Origin: Pirellulaceae bacterium
GTDB taxonomy: Bacteria; Planctomycetota; Planctomycetia; Pirellulales; Thermoguttaceae
Direction of reading: 5' to 3'
NCBI GenBank assembly: GCA_012744395.1
Contig: JAAYCB010000102.1
Location: 1 to 61,677, forward strand
DNA length: 61,677 nt
How positions within the stretch are numbered: the first letter of the stretch is position 1; each line of letters begins with the position of its first letter. Of the stretch, positions 1 through 8,885 are shown one piece after another. Made by a program: the position numbers and the translations under genes. The notes below the pieces were generated by a model. It did not search any database and had not been told where the DNA came from. It saw nothing but the letters and a program-made list of their open reading frames with translations.

Positions 1-41
1 GCCCGCTTTTGCCGAAAGCCCGCTTTTGCCGAAAGCCCGCT
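1..41. repeat. 17-bp tandem repeat
   Basis: The unit GCCCGCTTTTGCCGAAA occurs twice in full (1-17, 18-34) and then for seven more bases. The array is cut by the window edge, so its true copy number is unknown. It lies directly downstream of the stop codon of the minus-strand aldehyde dehydrogenase gene. Confidence 0.9.
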
Positions 42-47
42 CCCGTC

Positions 48-1544
48 TTACAGCGGCCGGACAACCGACATGCTTCGCCAGTAGTCGAACAGCGTCTGGA
101 TCGAGAGGACGCCGCCGCCCATGCCGCTCTTGTTGATGCCCGCGTAGGGGACGCCGTGTGGGAAGATGTTGTGCGCGTTGATCCAGCTGTTCGCCACGAC
201 CATTGCCTCGGCGACCCGGTGTGCCCGGGCAAGATCGCTCGACCAGACGCTATTGGCCAGCCCGTAATCGCTCCGGTTGGCCATCTCGACGGCCTGCTGT
301 TCGTCGCGGAACGAGGCCAGGTAAGCGACGGGGCCAAAAATTTCTTCCCGGGCGGCCACGTTGTCCAGTGATCCGGCCAGCAGGGCCGGCTTCACGTAGA
401 ATCCGTTTTTGCCTGGCACGGCCGCCTCGCCCCCTTCGAGCAGAGCCTCGGCTCCCTCGTCTTGTCCCCGCTCGAGGTAGCCCAAGACGCGCTGGCGCTG
501 TTTTTCGCTGACCACCGGTCCCATCTGCGTCGCCGAGTCGAACTGGTAGCCGACGACGACCCGCTTCAGCCGTTCGACGCAGGCCTCCAGAAGTTGGTCA
601 TAGACCTTTTCGTGGATCAGCCAACGGGTCGCGTCGCAGCAGACCTGCCCGGTGTGGAAGGTGATCGCCTCGACCAGCTTATCGGCGGTCCTGGCGACAT
701 CCACGTCGTCAAACACGAGGGCCGCGCCTTTGCCGCCCAACTCCAGCTTGACGGGGACGAGATTCGGCCCGCAGGCGGCCGCCACCAGCCGCCCCACCTC
801 GGGCGAACCGGTGAACGACATCCGTTTGATGCCGCCGTGGGCCGCCAGGGCGGCCCCGGCCACCTCCCCGAAACCCGGAATCACGTTGATCACGCCGTCG
901 GGAATGCCCACCTCCTTGGCCAGCTGTCCGAGGTAGATCGTGGAAAGCGGCGTGTCTTCGGCCGGTTTGATCACCACGGTGTTGCCGGCAGCCAGCGCGG
1001 GGGCGATTCCCCAACCGGCCAGCAGGAACGGAAAGTTCCAGGGGAAGATGAATCCACAAGGTCCCCACGGATGGCGGACGGTCCACGCCTCGTGCCGGGC
1101 GACGGCAAGCGCGCTTCGGCGCTGGACTTGCTGCGCCATGTCGGCGAAGTACCGGATCGTGTCCGCGAAATTCTGCACGTCCGCTTCGGCCTGCGCGTAG
1201 ACCTTGCCACAGTCGAGGGCCTCGATCTGGGCAAAGATCGTCTTGCGTTTTTCGACTTCATCGGCCAGGCGGTGTAGCAGCACCCCCCGGTCGTTCGGCG
1301 GCAGCTTCGCCCAATCCGCCTTGGCGAACGCCGCGGCCGCCGCCTGGACGGCTCGGTCCACATCCTCCGGCTGCATCGCGCAGACCTCGGCGAGGACCTC
1401 CTGGCTGCCCGGGTCCACCGTCGTGAACACGGCCTTGTTCGACGCGGCGACCTGCTTGCCGCCGATCACGCCTCCAAGTGGGCCGGACTTCAAGAACGCC
1501 GCCACTTCCGGCATCAGGTTGACGCTGCTGCTTGAGCTTGCCAT
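48..1544 (-). CDS. NAD(P)-dependent aldehyde dehydrogenase
   Basis: This 498-residue protein belongs to the aldehyde dehydrogenase superfamily, which oxidises aldehydes to carboxylates with NAD(P)+ in the cytosol. Its length is normal for the family. Visible signatures are FTGSPEVGR in the cofactor fold, LELGGKG carrying the general-base glutamate, and GQVCCDATR carrying the nucleophilic cysteine. The open frame extends far upstream, but I place the start at the ATG at 1544: it is preceded by AAGGAG at good spacing and homology begins there. A promoter at 1666-1694 supports a separate transcript with a leader of about 115 nt. The FHA gene lies upstream on the same strand. The substrate cannot be told from sequence; betaine-aldehyde or general aliphatic aldehydes are possible. 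Confidence 0.93.
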   Translation of the reverse strand: MASSSSSVNLMPEVAAFLKSGPLGGVIGGKQVAASNKAVFTTVDPGSQEVLAEVCAMQPEDVDRAVQAAAAAFAKADWAKLPPNDRGVLLHRLADEVEKRKTIFAQIEALDCGKVYAQAEADVQNFADTIRYFADMAQQVQRRSALAVARHEAWTVRHPWGPCGFIFPWNFPFLLAGWGIAPALAAGNTVVIKPAEDTPLSTIYLGQLAKEVGIPDGVINVIPGFGEVAGAALAAHGGIKRMSFTGSPEVGRLVAAACGPNLVPVKLELGGKGAALVFDDVDVARTADKLVEAITFHTGQVCCDATRWLIHEKVYDQLLEACVERLKRVVVGYQFDSATQMGPVVSEKQRQRVLGYLERGQDEGAEALLEGGEAAVPGKNGFYVKPALLAGSLDNVAAREEIFGPVAYLASFRDEQQAVEMANRSDYGLANSVWSSDLARAHRVAEAMVVANSWINAHNIFPHGVPYAGINKSGMGGGVLSIQTLFDYWRSMSVVRPL

Positions 1545-1665
1545 CGCGCTGCTCCTTGTGAACTGCCGCTGTTTTCGCTTCCCCTGGGAGTCGCTCTCCG
1601 GGCACTGTCCGCCGGGGATCCGCCCCGCGCTCGGAATGCCTGCTCCGGCGAGCGTGAGCGGTATC

Positions 1666-1694
1666 ATGATAGGGAATCGGCCAGAACCTGACAA
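1666..1694 (-). promoter_or_regulatory. sigma-70-type promoter of the aldehyde dehydrogenase gene
   Basis: On the minus strand TTGTCA (5/6 to consensus) is followed after 17 bases by TATCAT (5/6). Predicted initiation is near 1659. It lies between the FHA gene and the dehydrogenase gene and reads into the latter. Confidence 0.6.
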
Positions 1695-1797
1695 CGGACG
1701 GCAACCGAGCCGCGGCAGGCCTGCGAGATCTTCCCCTTCCGACGAACGGGAATCTGCCCGCCGCGGATCCGCCCGCCGGCGACAGTTGGGCCGCGCG

Positions 1798-2472
1798 CTA
1801 CCGGTCGGGTTCGCCGATCGCGCGGATGTAGCGGGCGAGACGTTCGTAGAGGTCGAGCAGGTTCTGCCACTGGCGCTGCTCCAGGGTAATCCTCTCGCCC
1901 CGCGGGGCGGGCTCCACGGAATGGACCAGGCCGCGGAGCCGGAGATGGAAGTATTGCAGCAACTCGGAGATCTGGGCGGCCTGGCCGAGGTCCAGTTCGT
2001 CGGGCAGTTCCGGCGGGAGGAGCGTGTGCAGCGTCGCCTGGGCATCGCCGCTTTCACTGGTTTGCAGCTCGGAATCCAGGGAAAACGACGGACTGCACGA
2101 CTCGCCCCGATCCGGGTCCATCTCGACCCCCGTCGAAAGGTCGGCGCCTCGCAGCTCCGCCAGCCGCGCGGCGATCTGCTCGCGGGCGCCGACCAGCAGC
2201 ATCGTCCGCCCCAGGGTCAGCAGGTCGCCCGGCCGCAGCACCCAGAGCTGCACGCTCTCGCCGTTGACCTTCGTCCCATTCGTGCTCTGTAGGTCGGTCA
2301 GGACGAGCTTCTCCTGGTCATCCTGAATCTTCACGTGGAATCGGCTGACGCGCTCGTCGTTGAGCTGAACGGAATTGCCCTCCTCGCGGCCAATCGTCAG
2401 CGGGGTCGGCATGTTCTCGAAGACGCGGCCGCGGTCGGCTCCGTCGACAATCCGCAATGTGACAAGAGCCAT
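1798..2472 (-). CDS. FHA domain protein
   Basis: This protein of about 224 residues has an N-terminal forkhead-associated domain, a phosphothreonine-peptide binding module of Ser/Thr-kinase signalling. The signature is complete: GREEGNSV, then SRFHVKI, then STNGTKVNG, all within the first 80 or so residues. The remaining two thirds has no domain I recognise; it contains an acidic stretch and a Leu/Glu-rich helical region. A longer reading frame starts at 2532, but the promoter at 2547-2576 would initiate near 2540, leaving almost no leader, so the ATG at 2472 (MALVTLRIVDG) is preferred. No kinase gene is adjacent, so the partner is unknown. Confidence 0.87.
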   Translation of the reverse strand: MALVTLRIVDGADRGRVFENMPTPLTIGREEGNSVQLNDERVSRFHVKIQDDQEKLVLTDLQSTNGTKVNGESVQLWVLRPGDLLTLGRTMLLVGAREQIAARLAELRGADLSTGVEMDPDRGESCSPSFSLDSELQTSESGDAQATLHTLLPPELPDELDLGQAAQISELLQYFHLRLRGLVHSVEPAPRGERITLEQRQWQNLLDLYERLARYIRAIGEPDR

Positions 2473-2546
2473 AGACCATCCCGCTCGGCGAACGAATCGA
2501 TCCGGACCGATGAAAAGACCGGCAAAACACACACACTCTGCGGTGG

Positions 2547-2576
2547 CTTATAGCACGGAAGCGAAGGGACGGTCAA
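2547..2576 (-). promoter_or_regulatory. sigma-70-type promoter of the FHA gene
   Basis: On the minus strand TTGACC (5/6) and TATAAG (5/6) are separated by 18 bases. It reads toward the FHA gene and gives a leader of about 68 nt to the preferred start at 2472. Confidence 0.65.
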
Positions 2577-2711
2577 GCAATCCCCCCAGGTTGGGCGGTC
2601 CGCCGGGCCGGTCCCGGCCACCTGTGGAGCCCGTTGCAATCGTGCGGGCCAAATGCGAGACTCGGGGCGCTAGCGGCTTGGGCCAGAGAATCCCCATCCG
2701 GAGGTCACCCC

Positions 2712-3968
2712 GTGAAAACGTCGATCTGTTGGACTTGGCTTGGTGTGGCGGCGGTTGCGGGCAGTCTAATCGTTTCGTGGGACTGGGCCAGCGCCCAGGA
2801 GACCGGCGGCCCGGCCCTGATCCGAGTGGAAGACCACCCCAGTCTCCAGGCGGCCCTGGATGCTCTGCCCGCCGCCGGCGGCACGGTCGTGCTGCCGCCG
2901 GGCGAGTTCCGGCTCGAGCAGCCCCTCGTCCTCACGCGGGGCGACACGCGCGTCGTCGGCGCCGGCGCGGCAACCTGCCTGCTGAATGTTGGAGCAGGCA
3001 AACCGACGCTCATCGTCCGCCCGGCCGACATCGAAAAAAATCCCCGGGCCCGGCTCTGGCGCGTCCAGTTGGCCGATTTCCGCATTTGCGGCGATCCCGC
3101 AGCGATCAACGACAAGAGCACCGAACCGAAGAGCGGCGATGGGCTGTTGGCCACCGCAGTCGACGAGCTGCTGCTCCACAACCTGGCCGTGGATCACCAT
3201 GGCGGAAACGGCATCCGCCTGGTCAACTGCTCCGAGGATCCGCGGGTCAGCGATTCGATCGTGACCTACAATCGCCAGACAGGGCTGGCGCTGGAAGGCT
3301 GCCACGACATCGTCGTCAGCGCCAATCAGTTCGAGGAGAATCAAGACGCCGTCCGCTGCACCGACAGCTTCAACCTCTGCATGAACGGCAACAACCTCGA
3401 CGACCACCTGGGCAACGGCGTGGTGATCGAAAACACCTACGGATCGGTCCTCTCGGGCAATATGATCGAGGAATGCCGGGGGACGGCGATCGTCTTGGAT
3501 CGCGACTGCTACGGGATCACGCTCAGCGCCAACGTGATCGCCCACAACAGCGGCGGTGGAATCGAGCTCCGCGATGCCTGGGGATGCGCCGTCTCCGCCA
3601 ACACATTCACAATCAACGGCAAGTTCGGGCTCTTGATCGGGCCCGCCGCGGGCAGAATCGCCGTCGGCGCCAACAGCTTCTGCGACAGCTTCCACGGGGA
3701 CGAGGCCAAACGCAAGATCGAGCAGAACCATGCCGGCGGAATTGTCCTCAACGGCGCCGCCGACGTCGCCGTTACCGGCAATGTCTTCTCCGGCCTTTCG
3801 ACCGACGCGATCGCCGCCGACGCGGGCTGCCGCCGCATCCTGGTCCAGGGGAATATCATCTGCGGGCGGAACGCTCTGGCCGCGGGCGGCCGCGCCCGGC
3901 TGAAGCTCGACGCGGCGGCAAGCGTGGCCGGCGAAGGCAACCTCGTGGAGACCGATTCGCCCCGCTAG
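2712..3968 (+). CDS. exported right-handed parallel beta-helix protein
   Basis: This 418-residue secreted protein has a signal peptide (MKTSICWTWLGVAAVAG, cleavage after about WASAQ). It continues as a pectate-lyase-like beta-helix: the segment VEDHPSLQAALDALPAAGGTVVLPPGEF is the usual first coil of such folds, and the body repeats short strands with N-rich turns (SANQFEEN, GNMIEECRG, SANVIAHN, SANTFTIN). I start it at GTG 2712 because GGAGG lies seven bases upstream and the signal peptide begins there. Catalytic residues typical of polysaccharide lyases are not evident, so it may bind or cleave a polysaccharide. The substrate is unknown. Confidence 0.85.
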   Translation: MKTSICWTWLGVAAVAGSLIVSWDWASAQETGGPALIRVEDHPSLQAALDALPAAGGTVVLPPGEFRLEQPLVLTRGDTRVVGAGAATCLLNVGAGKPTLIVRPADIEKNPRARLWRVQLADFRICGDPAAINDKSTEPKSGDGLLATAVDELLLHNLAVDHHGGNGIRLVNCSEDPRVSDSIVTYNRQTGLALEGCHDIVVSANQFEENQDAVRCTDSFNLCMNGNNLDDHLGNGVVIENTYGSVLSGNMIEECRGTAIVLDRDCYGITLSANVIAHNSGGGIELRDAWGCAVSANTFTINGKFGLLIGPAAGRIAVGANSFCDSFHGDEAKRKIEQNHAGGIVLNGAADVAVTGNVFSGLSTDAIAADAGCRRILVQGNIICGRNALAAGGRARLKLDAAASVAGEGNLVETDSPR

Positions 3969-4080
3969 GCAGGGGCCGCAAGCGGCCAGGGCAACCATGG
4001 CGATTTCGCGTGGCCGGCGATTCCCGCGCGGCGGCGGGCTCGGCGGGAACATTCCACGTCGCGCGGCACGCAGGCGGATC

Positions 4081-5103
4081 ATGTCGTCGAACAACGCTTC
4101 TTACGCGAACCATGGAACGCTTCCCGTGGCGCCGCCCGACCTGCCCGCGGCGCTCGCCGCGCTGATCGAGCAGGTGCCGGCCGGATGGGTCACGACCTAC
4201 GCGGCGCTGGCCGCGGCGCTCGGCTCGGAGGCCGCCGCGCCCTGGGCCGGCCAGTGGATGCTCGATCACGAACACCGCCGCGAGTGCCCCTGCCACCGCG
4301 TCGTCCGGTCCGATGGCCGGGTGGGGCATTATATCGGCGGCCAGCCGAACCGGAAGATCGCACTCCTGCGGCAGGAAGGGATCGAGGTGACCGGCGGGCG
4401 GATCGAGCCGCGGCGGTTGGAGATGGTGTTTCGCGATTTCCAGACCGATCGCCCCCTGCTTGCGCTTCGTGACATCCAGCAGGCGTTGAAACAGCGCGTC
4501 TCGCTTCGCGGGCGGCGGACGATGCCGGGCCTGGTGGCCGGCGTCGATGTCTCCTACCGGGGCGGCGAGGGCGTGGCGGCCTATGCCCTCTGGGACCTCC
4601 GCGAGGACCGCCTGGCCTGGTCGACGACGCTCCGGCTGCCGGTCCGCTTTCCCTACATTTCCAGCTTCCTGAGCTTTCGCGAGCTGCCGATCCTCCTGGA
4701 ATTGATCGAACGCGTCCGCGCCGCCGGCCGGATGGCGGAACTGGTTGTCGTCGACGGCAGTGGAGTCCTCCACCCGCGGGGCGCGGGGATCGCCTGCCAT
4801 TTCGGAGTCCTGGCGTCGGTGGCGGCGATTGGGGTCTCCAAGAAGCTGCTCTCGGGCAAGGTCGACCTGGGTGGGATGGCCCCGGACGAAGCGCGGCCGG
4901 TGCTCGTCGGCGGGCGCCGCCGCGGTGTCGCGCTGCGGCCGGCGTCCGGCAGCCGGCGTCCGATCTTCATCTCGCCGGGACACCGCATCGGCGTCGGCAT
5001 GGCCGAACGGGTCGTCCGCCGCCTGCTCCTTGGCCGCCGGTTGCCGGAGCCCCAGTACTGGGCGGATCGCCTCAGCCGCTCCGCCGCCGCCGGCCGGAGC
5101 TGA
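4081..5103 (+). CDS. nfi: alkyltransferase-like domain fused to endonuclease V
   Basis: This 340-residue DNA-repair protein joins two modules. Residues about 18-110 are the DNA-binding C-terminal domain of O6-alkylguanine-DNA alkyltransferase, with the active-site motif PCHRV at 70-74; the cysteine (C71) is present, unlike alkyltransferase-like proteins that carry Trp there. Residues about 120-325 are endonuclease V, which nicks DNA near deoxyinosine. Its metal and catalytic residues are visible: D156 (GVDVSYR), E201 (PYISSFLSFRE), D225 (VDGSGVLHP), a lysine in GVSKKLL and H301 (SPGHRI). The start at 4081 fits the domain boundary; an ATG at 3997 would add 28 Arg-rich residues. A comparable two-domain enzyme is known from the archaeon Ferroplasma. 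The downstream neighbour is unrelated. Confidence 0.9.
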   Translation: MSSNNASYANHGTLPVAPPDLPAALAALIEQVPAGWVTTYAALAAALGSEAAAPWAGQWMLDHEHRRECPCHRVVRSDGRVGHYIGGQPNRKIALLRQEGIEVTGGRIEPRRLEMVFRDFQTDRPLLALRDIQQALKQRVSLRGRRTMPGLVAGVDVSYRGGEGVAAYALWDLREDRLAWSTTLRLPVRFPYISSFLSFRELPILLELIERVRAAGRMAELVVVDGSGVLHPRGAGIACHFGVLASVAAIGVSKKLLSGKVDLGGMAPDEARPVLVGGRRRGVALRPASGSRRPIFISPGHRIGVGMAERVVRRLLLGRRLPEPQYWADRLSRSAAAGRS

Positions 5104-5226
5104 GCACGACAGGCCGCCCGGCATATGGACCGCGTCGAAGGAGCGCTCGCAGTGCAAGGGTTGCGTCGAGGAGCCGGGGCGATGAAAATCGTCTCTGGAG
5201 CCCGGCGCCGTGCCCCTCTGGTTCGC

Positions 5227-5266
5227 CCACCCGCCACCAACCACCAACCACCAACCACCCGCCACC
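5227..5266 (+). repeat. heptad tandem repeat abutting a start codon
   Basis: CCACCCG, three copies of CCACCAA, CCACCCG and a partial CCACC follow one another in phase and end exactly at the ATG at 5267. No Shine-Dalgarno sequence is visible there, because the array occupies its place. Confidence 0.85.
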
Positions 5267-6415
5267 ATGCCCTCGTTCCTCCTGCCTCTTGCCGCCCTTG
5301 TTTCCGCCGGCGCTGCGGCCGCCGATGATTCGGTAACCGGGCTTGCCGCCACGATCGGGTGGGAGAAGGTGGTCCACCAGGTCGAAATGGCCGATCCGGT
5401 GTTCCCCTCCGCGCCGCGAATCTACAACGTGGTTCAGTTCAAGGATCGCCGCGGTTTTCCCGTCGAATACGCGGTGTCGTTCGTTACCCCCGTCTGCAAC
5501 GACAGACAGTGCCAGCTTGTCGAGGCGACCATGGTCTGGGACCCGCCGGGCTACTTCAAGCGGATCGAGTGTTCGCCGGACAAGCCGCTCACCAAGAAGG
5601 ACCATCAGCCGTTCACGGCCGACGACTCCGCCAAGCTCGAGCGGATTTTGAAGGATCGCCAGTCGATTCTGAAGAGTTGGTCGCTCAAGTACCTGCAAGA
5701 GCCGCTGGCCGCGGTTGGCGCCGCGAGCGGCGTGGACGCCGTCACCGCTCCGACGCCGCTCGCGGTCCAAGAGGCGGTGGTCCAGGACGCCGCGTACACG
5801 ACCTGGGCCCTGTGGCGCTGGGCCAACGGCGAAATGGCCCAGCGCGTGCGGCGTCTTACGGAACAGTCCGCGACCGAGGCGTATCTCAAGGAGCTGCTCG
5901 TCTCCAATCTCCGCCGCGATGTTGATTTCGCCATCGATTGCGTGAGCGAGCACTATCCGGGCGACGGGCGGTTCGTGGAGAGCTTTTTTCACGTCCTGGA
6001 GCATGGCGCGAGGGAGCAGGTTGTCCGAGCGATCGCCTTCCTCGAGCGGGCCCTGCCTGACAAGCCCCGCTTCCACGCGCGGCTGATCGATTCCTGCTGC
6101 CGGATGCACCCGACGCAGAGTCCCATCGTCCTCCAGCATCTTGCGGCGGCGCCGGACCTCCGCCCGAGCACGCTGGAAGCGCTCACCGAGCGGCTGCCCG
6201 AGTTTTCGTTCTTCCAGGTTCACTTGGTCTTGAGGATCCTCCAGGAGCGGAAGTTCGCCTCGAAAAAGGCGGTCGCCGGCGTCGCCCGCCTGCTGGCCAG
6301 CGACGACTTCTTCATCGCCAGAAGGGCTTGCGAGCACCTGATGGCGCTTGAGTTGGACGCGGAGACCGCCGGCCAGGTGGCGGCGTTCCGCCAACGGTTT
6401 CGGGAACGGTTGTAG
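5267..6415 (+). CDS. exported protein of unknown function with helical repeats
   Basis: I do not recognise this 382-residue protein. It has a clear signal peptide (MPSFLLPLAALVSAGAAAADD). The N-terminal half (about 25-150) has a compact mixed fold with a CNDRQC pair and the run TKKDHQPFT. The C-terminal half is alpha-helical, with a pattern like HEAT repeats (ASDDFFIARRACEHLMALEL at the end). The cysteine pair could bind metal, haem or form a disulphide; nothing proves which. The start is the ATG at 5267, directly after a heptad array. The next gene (6471) is 55 bp downstream in the same direction. Confidence 0.7.
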   Translation: MPSFLLPLAALVSAGAAAADDSVTGLAATIGWEKVVHQVEMADPVFPSAPRIYNVVQFKDRRGFPVEYAVSFVTPVCNDRQCQLVEATMVWDPPGYFKRIECSPDKPLTKKDHQPFTADDSAKLERILKDRQSILKSWSLKYLQEPLAAVGAASGVDAVTAPTPLAVQEAVVQDAAYTTWALWRWANGEMAQRVRRLTEQSATEAYLKELLVSNLRRDVDFAIDCVSEHYPGDGRFVESFFHVLEHGAREQVVRAIAFLERALPDKPRFHARLIDSCCRMHPTQSPIVLQHLAAAPDLRPSTLEALTERLPEFSFFQVHLVLRILQERKFASKKAVAGVARLLASDDFFIARRACEHLMALELDAETAGQVAAFRQRFRERL

Positions 6416-6470
6416 AAACGGGCGGAAGGCCGCCGGTGCGGGCGTTGATCCTGGTTGAGGTTGATTTGCC

Positions 6471-7412
6471 ATGAAGTATTCTCGGGTCGAGCCGGGCAAG
6501 ACGCGGATCGGTTGGATCGGCACGGGCGTGATGGGCGCGAGCATGTGCGGCCACTTGATCAACGCGGGCTATTCGGCCACGGTCTTCAACCGCACGCGCG
6601 GGAAGGCCGAGGGACTGGTGGCGAAAGGGGCCGCCTGGGCCGATTCGCCCAAGGCGGCGGCCGCGGCCGCCGACGTGGTGTTCACGATCGTCGGGTATCC
6701 GGCCGACGTGCGGAGCGTGATTCTCGGCCCGCAGGGCGCGCTCGGCGGCTGCCGCGAGGGTTCGATCCTCGTCGACATGACGACGAGCCAGCCCTCGCTG
6801 GCCGTGGAGATCGCCGAATTGGCGGCGCGGAGGGGCGTGGCGAGCATCGACGCGCCGGTTTCCGGGGGCGACGTGGGGGCGCGCGAGGCGCGGCTGTCGA
6901 TCATGATCGGCGGCCAGGCCGAAGCGATCGAAGCCCTCCGTCCGTGCTGGGAAGCGATGGGCAAGACGATCGTCCGTCAAGGCGGACCCGGCGCCGGCCA
7001 GCACGCGAAGCTGGTCAACCAGGTGCTGATCGCGACGAACATGATCGGCGTCTGCGAGGCGCTGCTCTACGGCCACAAAGCGGGCCTCGACCTGGAGACG
7101 GTCCTCAAGTCGGTGGCCTCGGGCGCCGCCGGAAGCTGGTCGCTCTCGCATCTCGGGCCGCGGATCATCGCCGGCGACTTCGATCCGGGGTTCTTCGTCG
7201 AGCACTTCATCAAAGACATGGGCATCGCCCTGGATGAAGCGAAACGCATGGGGCTGGCGATGCCGGGCCTGGCGCTGGCCCACCAGTTGTATCTGGCCGT
7301 GGCCGCCCAAGGCCACGCCCGGGCCGGCACCCAGGCCCTGGAATTGGCCCTCGCCTCGCTCTCGGGGATCGACTGGAGGAAGCGTCAGCAGCAGGCATCG
7401 GCGCCCGGGTGA
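6471..7412 (+). CDS. NAD(P)-dependent beta-hydroxyacid dehydrogenase family oxidoreductase
   Basis: This 313-residue cytosolic enzyme belongs to the 3-hydroxyisobutyrate/6-phosphogluconate dehydrogenase family. The Rossmann motif [14 protein letters not shown] opens the protein. [17 protein letters not shown] is the substrate-binding signature, and GQHAKLVNQ carries the catalytic lysine. Length and layout are complete. Candidate substrates are 3-hydroxyisobutyrate, tartronate semialdehyde or glyoxylate/succinic semialdehyde, and sequence alone does not separate them. The ATG at 6471 follows a weak GAGG-like element. A small hairpin with a T-run follows the gene at 7496. Confidence 0.9.
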   Translation: MKYSRVEPGKTRIGWIGTGVMGASMCGHLINAGYSATVFNRTRGKAEGLVAKGAAWADSPKAAAAAADVVFTIVGYPADVRSVILGPQGALGGCREGSILVDMTTSQPSLAVEIAELAARRGVASIDAPVSGGDVGAREARLSIMIGGQAEAIEALRPCWEAMGKTIVRQGGPGAGQHAKLVNQVLIATNMIGVCEALLYGHKAGLDLETVLKSVASGAAGSWSLSHLGPRIIAGDFDPGFFVEHFIKDMGIALDEAKRMGLAMPGLALAHQLYLAVAAQGHARAGTQALELALASLSGIDWRKRQQQASAPG

Positions 7413-7495
7413 ACACGGCTCGCCCGCGTGCTTGCGCGATGCGCGGCTGGAAGGCTGGGATGTTTGGCAGAGATGGACAACATCCGGCGTCTCTG

Positions 7496-7513
7496 ACGTT
7501 TTCAACGTTTTTT
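7496..7513 (+). terminator. weak intrinsic terminator candidate
   Basis: ACGTT-TTC-AACGT is followed by six T. A second hairpin (GGATGTT 7458-7464 with AACATCC 7479-7485) precedes it. Both lie in the 298-bp gap between the dehydrogenase and glycosyltransferase genes, in which I see no other feature. The stem is short. Confidence 0.4.
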
Positions 7514-7710
7514 CGCAGCGTGCCCGGCCGTATCGACCGATGAACCACGAAAGCCCGGTCGAGCCCCTGCTGTCTCTTGTCGCAGCGTGGACGGGGTTGG
7601 GCCGGCGGTCCCCAAGAGGACCTTGGGGATTCGTGACCGCGGCATCCCCTGCGGAGAGCATGCTCGGGGGAGGCCGCACGAATCAGATCGATCGAAAGGC
7701 CGCCCAAGCG

Positions 7711-8802
7711 ATGAAAATCATGCAGATCACCTCCGGCCAGGGGGTTGGCGGAGCCACCACCCACTGCTTGCTGCTGGCGCGGGAACTGGCCCAGCGGGGC
7801 CATCAGATGACGCTCCTCTGCCCTCCGAAGAGCTGGATCGCCGAGCGGGCGGCCACCGAGGGGTTCCCCGTTCTGCAATCCGAGTTGCGCCGCTGGCCGC
7901 CGGACGATCTCCGCAGGATCGCCGATTTCGTCCGCCAGGCCGGAATCGAGCTGATCCACACGCACATGAGCCGAGCGCACTCGTTCGGGATCCTGCTCCG
8001 CTGGACCACCGGCGTCCCCTGCGTGGCCACCGCTCACCGCCGCAGCGTGCAACTCCACTGGATGTTCAACGATCTGGTGATCGCCGTCTCCAACACGATG
8101 CGCCGATTTCATGAAAGCTACAACCTCGTCAAACCGAACCGCATCGTCACGATTCACAACTTCGCGGACGATCGCACGATCAGCAGCCAGCCGGGCGAGG
8201 TCCGGCAAGACACCCGGCAGAGCCTGAATCTCGCTGACGACGACTTCCTGATCGGAACGATCGGCTCGGTGGTTCCGTCGAAAGGGCAGCTCTACGTCGT
8301 CCGGGCGCTGCCTCGAATCCTCGCCGAAGTCCCCCGTGCCAAGCTGCTCATCGTCGGCGAACTGGAATCTGAATCCTACGTCGATCAGATCAACCGCGAG
8401 GCGGAGGCTTTGGGCGTCTCGTCGCACCTGCTCTGGGCCGGGCGCCGCGACGACGTCCACCGCATCCTGCCGGCTCTCGATCTCAGCGTGCTGGCGTCGC
8501 TGAAGGGGGATTTTCCGCTCGCGCTGCTGGAAGCCATGGCGGCCGCCGTTCCGGTCGTGGCCTCCGAGATCGGCGGCGTCGGCGAATGCGTCGAAGCGGG
8601 GGCCAGCGGTCTGCTCGTGCCGCCGGCCGACGCCAGCGCCCTGGCCGCGGCCGTTGTCTCCCTTGCCGGAGACTCCCCGCGCCGGCGCGCCATGGGCGAG
8701 GCGGGCCAGAAACGATTGTTCGAGTGTTTTTCCACGGAGTCGCAAATCGACGGCATCGAACACGCGCTGGCCGAAGTCGTCCGCCGCGCCCGTGCAGCAT
8801 GA
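7711..8802 (+). CDS. glycosyltransferase, GT4 family
   Basis: This 363-residue enzyme transfers a sugar from an activated nucleotide donor to an unknown acceptor, probably a cell-surface glycan or lipid. The N-terminal GT-B half has QGVGGATTHCLLLARELAQ. The C-terminal half has IGSVVPSKGQ, then FPLALLEAMAAAVPVVAS, the EX7E-type donor site, and the GLLVPPAD loop. The frame is open for 159 codons further upstream, but homology starts at MKIMQITSGQG (7711), with only a weak ribosome site. The S9 peptidase gene begins 83 bp downstream. Confidence 0.92.
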   Translation: MKIMQITSGQGVGGATTHCLLLARELAQRGHQMTLLCPPKSWIAERAATEGFPVLQSELRRWPPDDLRRIADFVRQAGIELIHTHMSRAHSFGILLRWTTGVPCVATAHRRSVQLHWMFNDLVIAVSNTMRRFHESYNLVKPNRIVTIHNFADDRTISSQPGEVRQDTRQSLNLADDDFLIGTIGSVVPSKGQLYVVRALPRILAEVPRAKLLIVGELESESYVDQINREAEALGVSSHLLWAGRRDDVHRILPALDLSVLASLKGDFPLALLEAMAAAVPVVASEIGGVGECVEAGASGLLVPPADASALAAAVVSLAGDSPRRRAMGEAGQKRLFECFSTESQIDGIEHALAEVVRRARAA

Positions 8803-8885
8803 CCCGGGCCGGCCCTCGACCGGCGGTGGCGTCGCCGCGGCGCGCGAGCCGCGATTCCACCGGCGGAGCGCCATAACGGACTGCC

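Noticed and set aside
2375..4165. Plus-strand frame of 596 codons over the beta-helix gene
   Set aside because: The other plus frame has a signal peptide, a strong ribosome site and beta-helix repeats. This one is Arg/Gly/Pro-rich noise.
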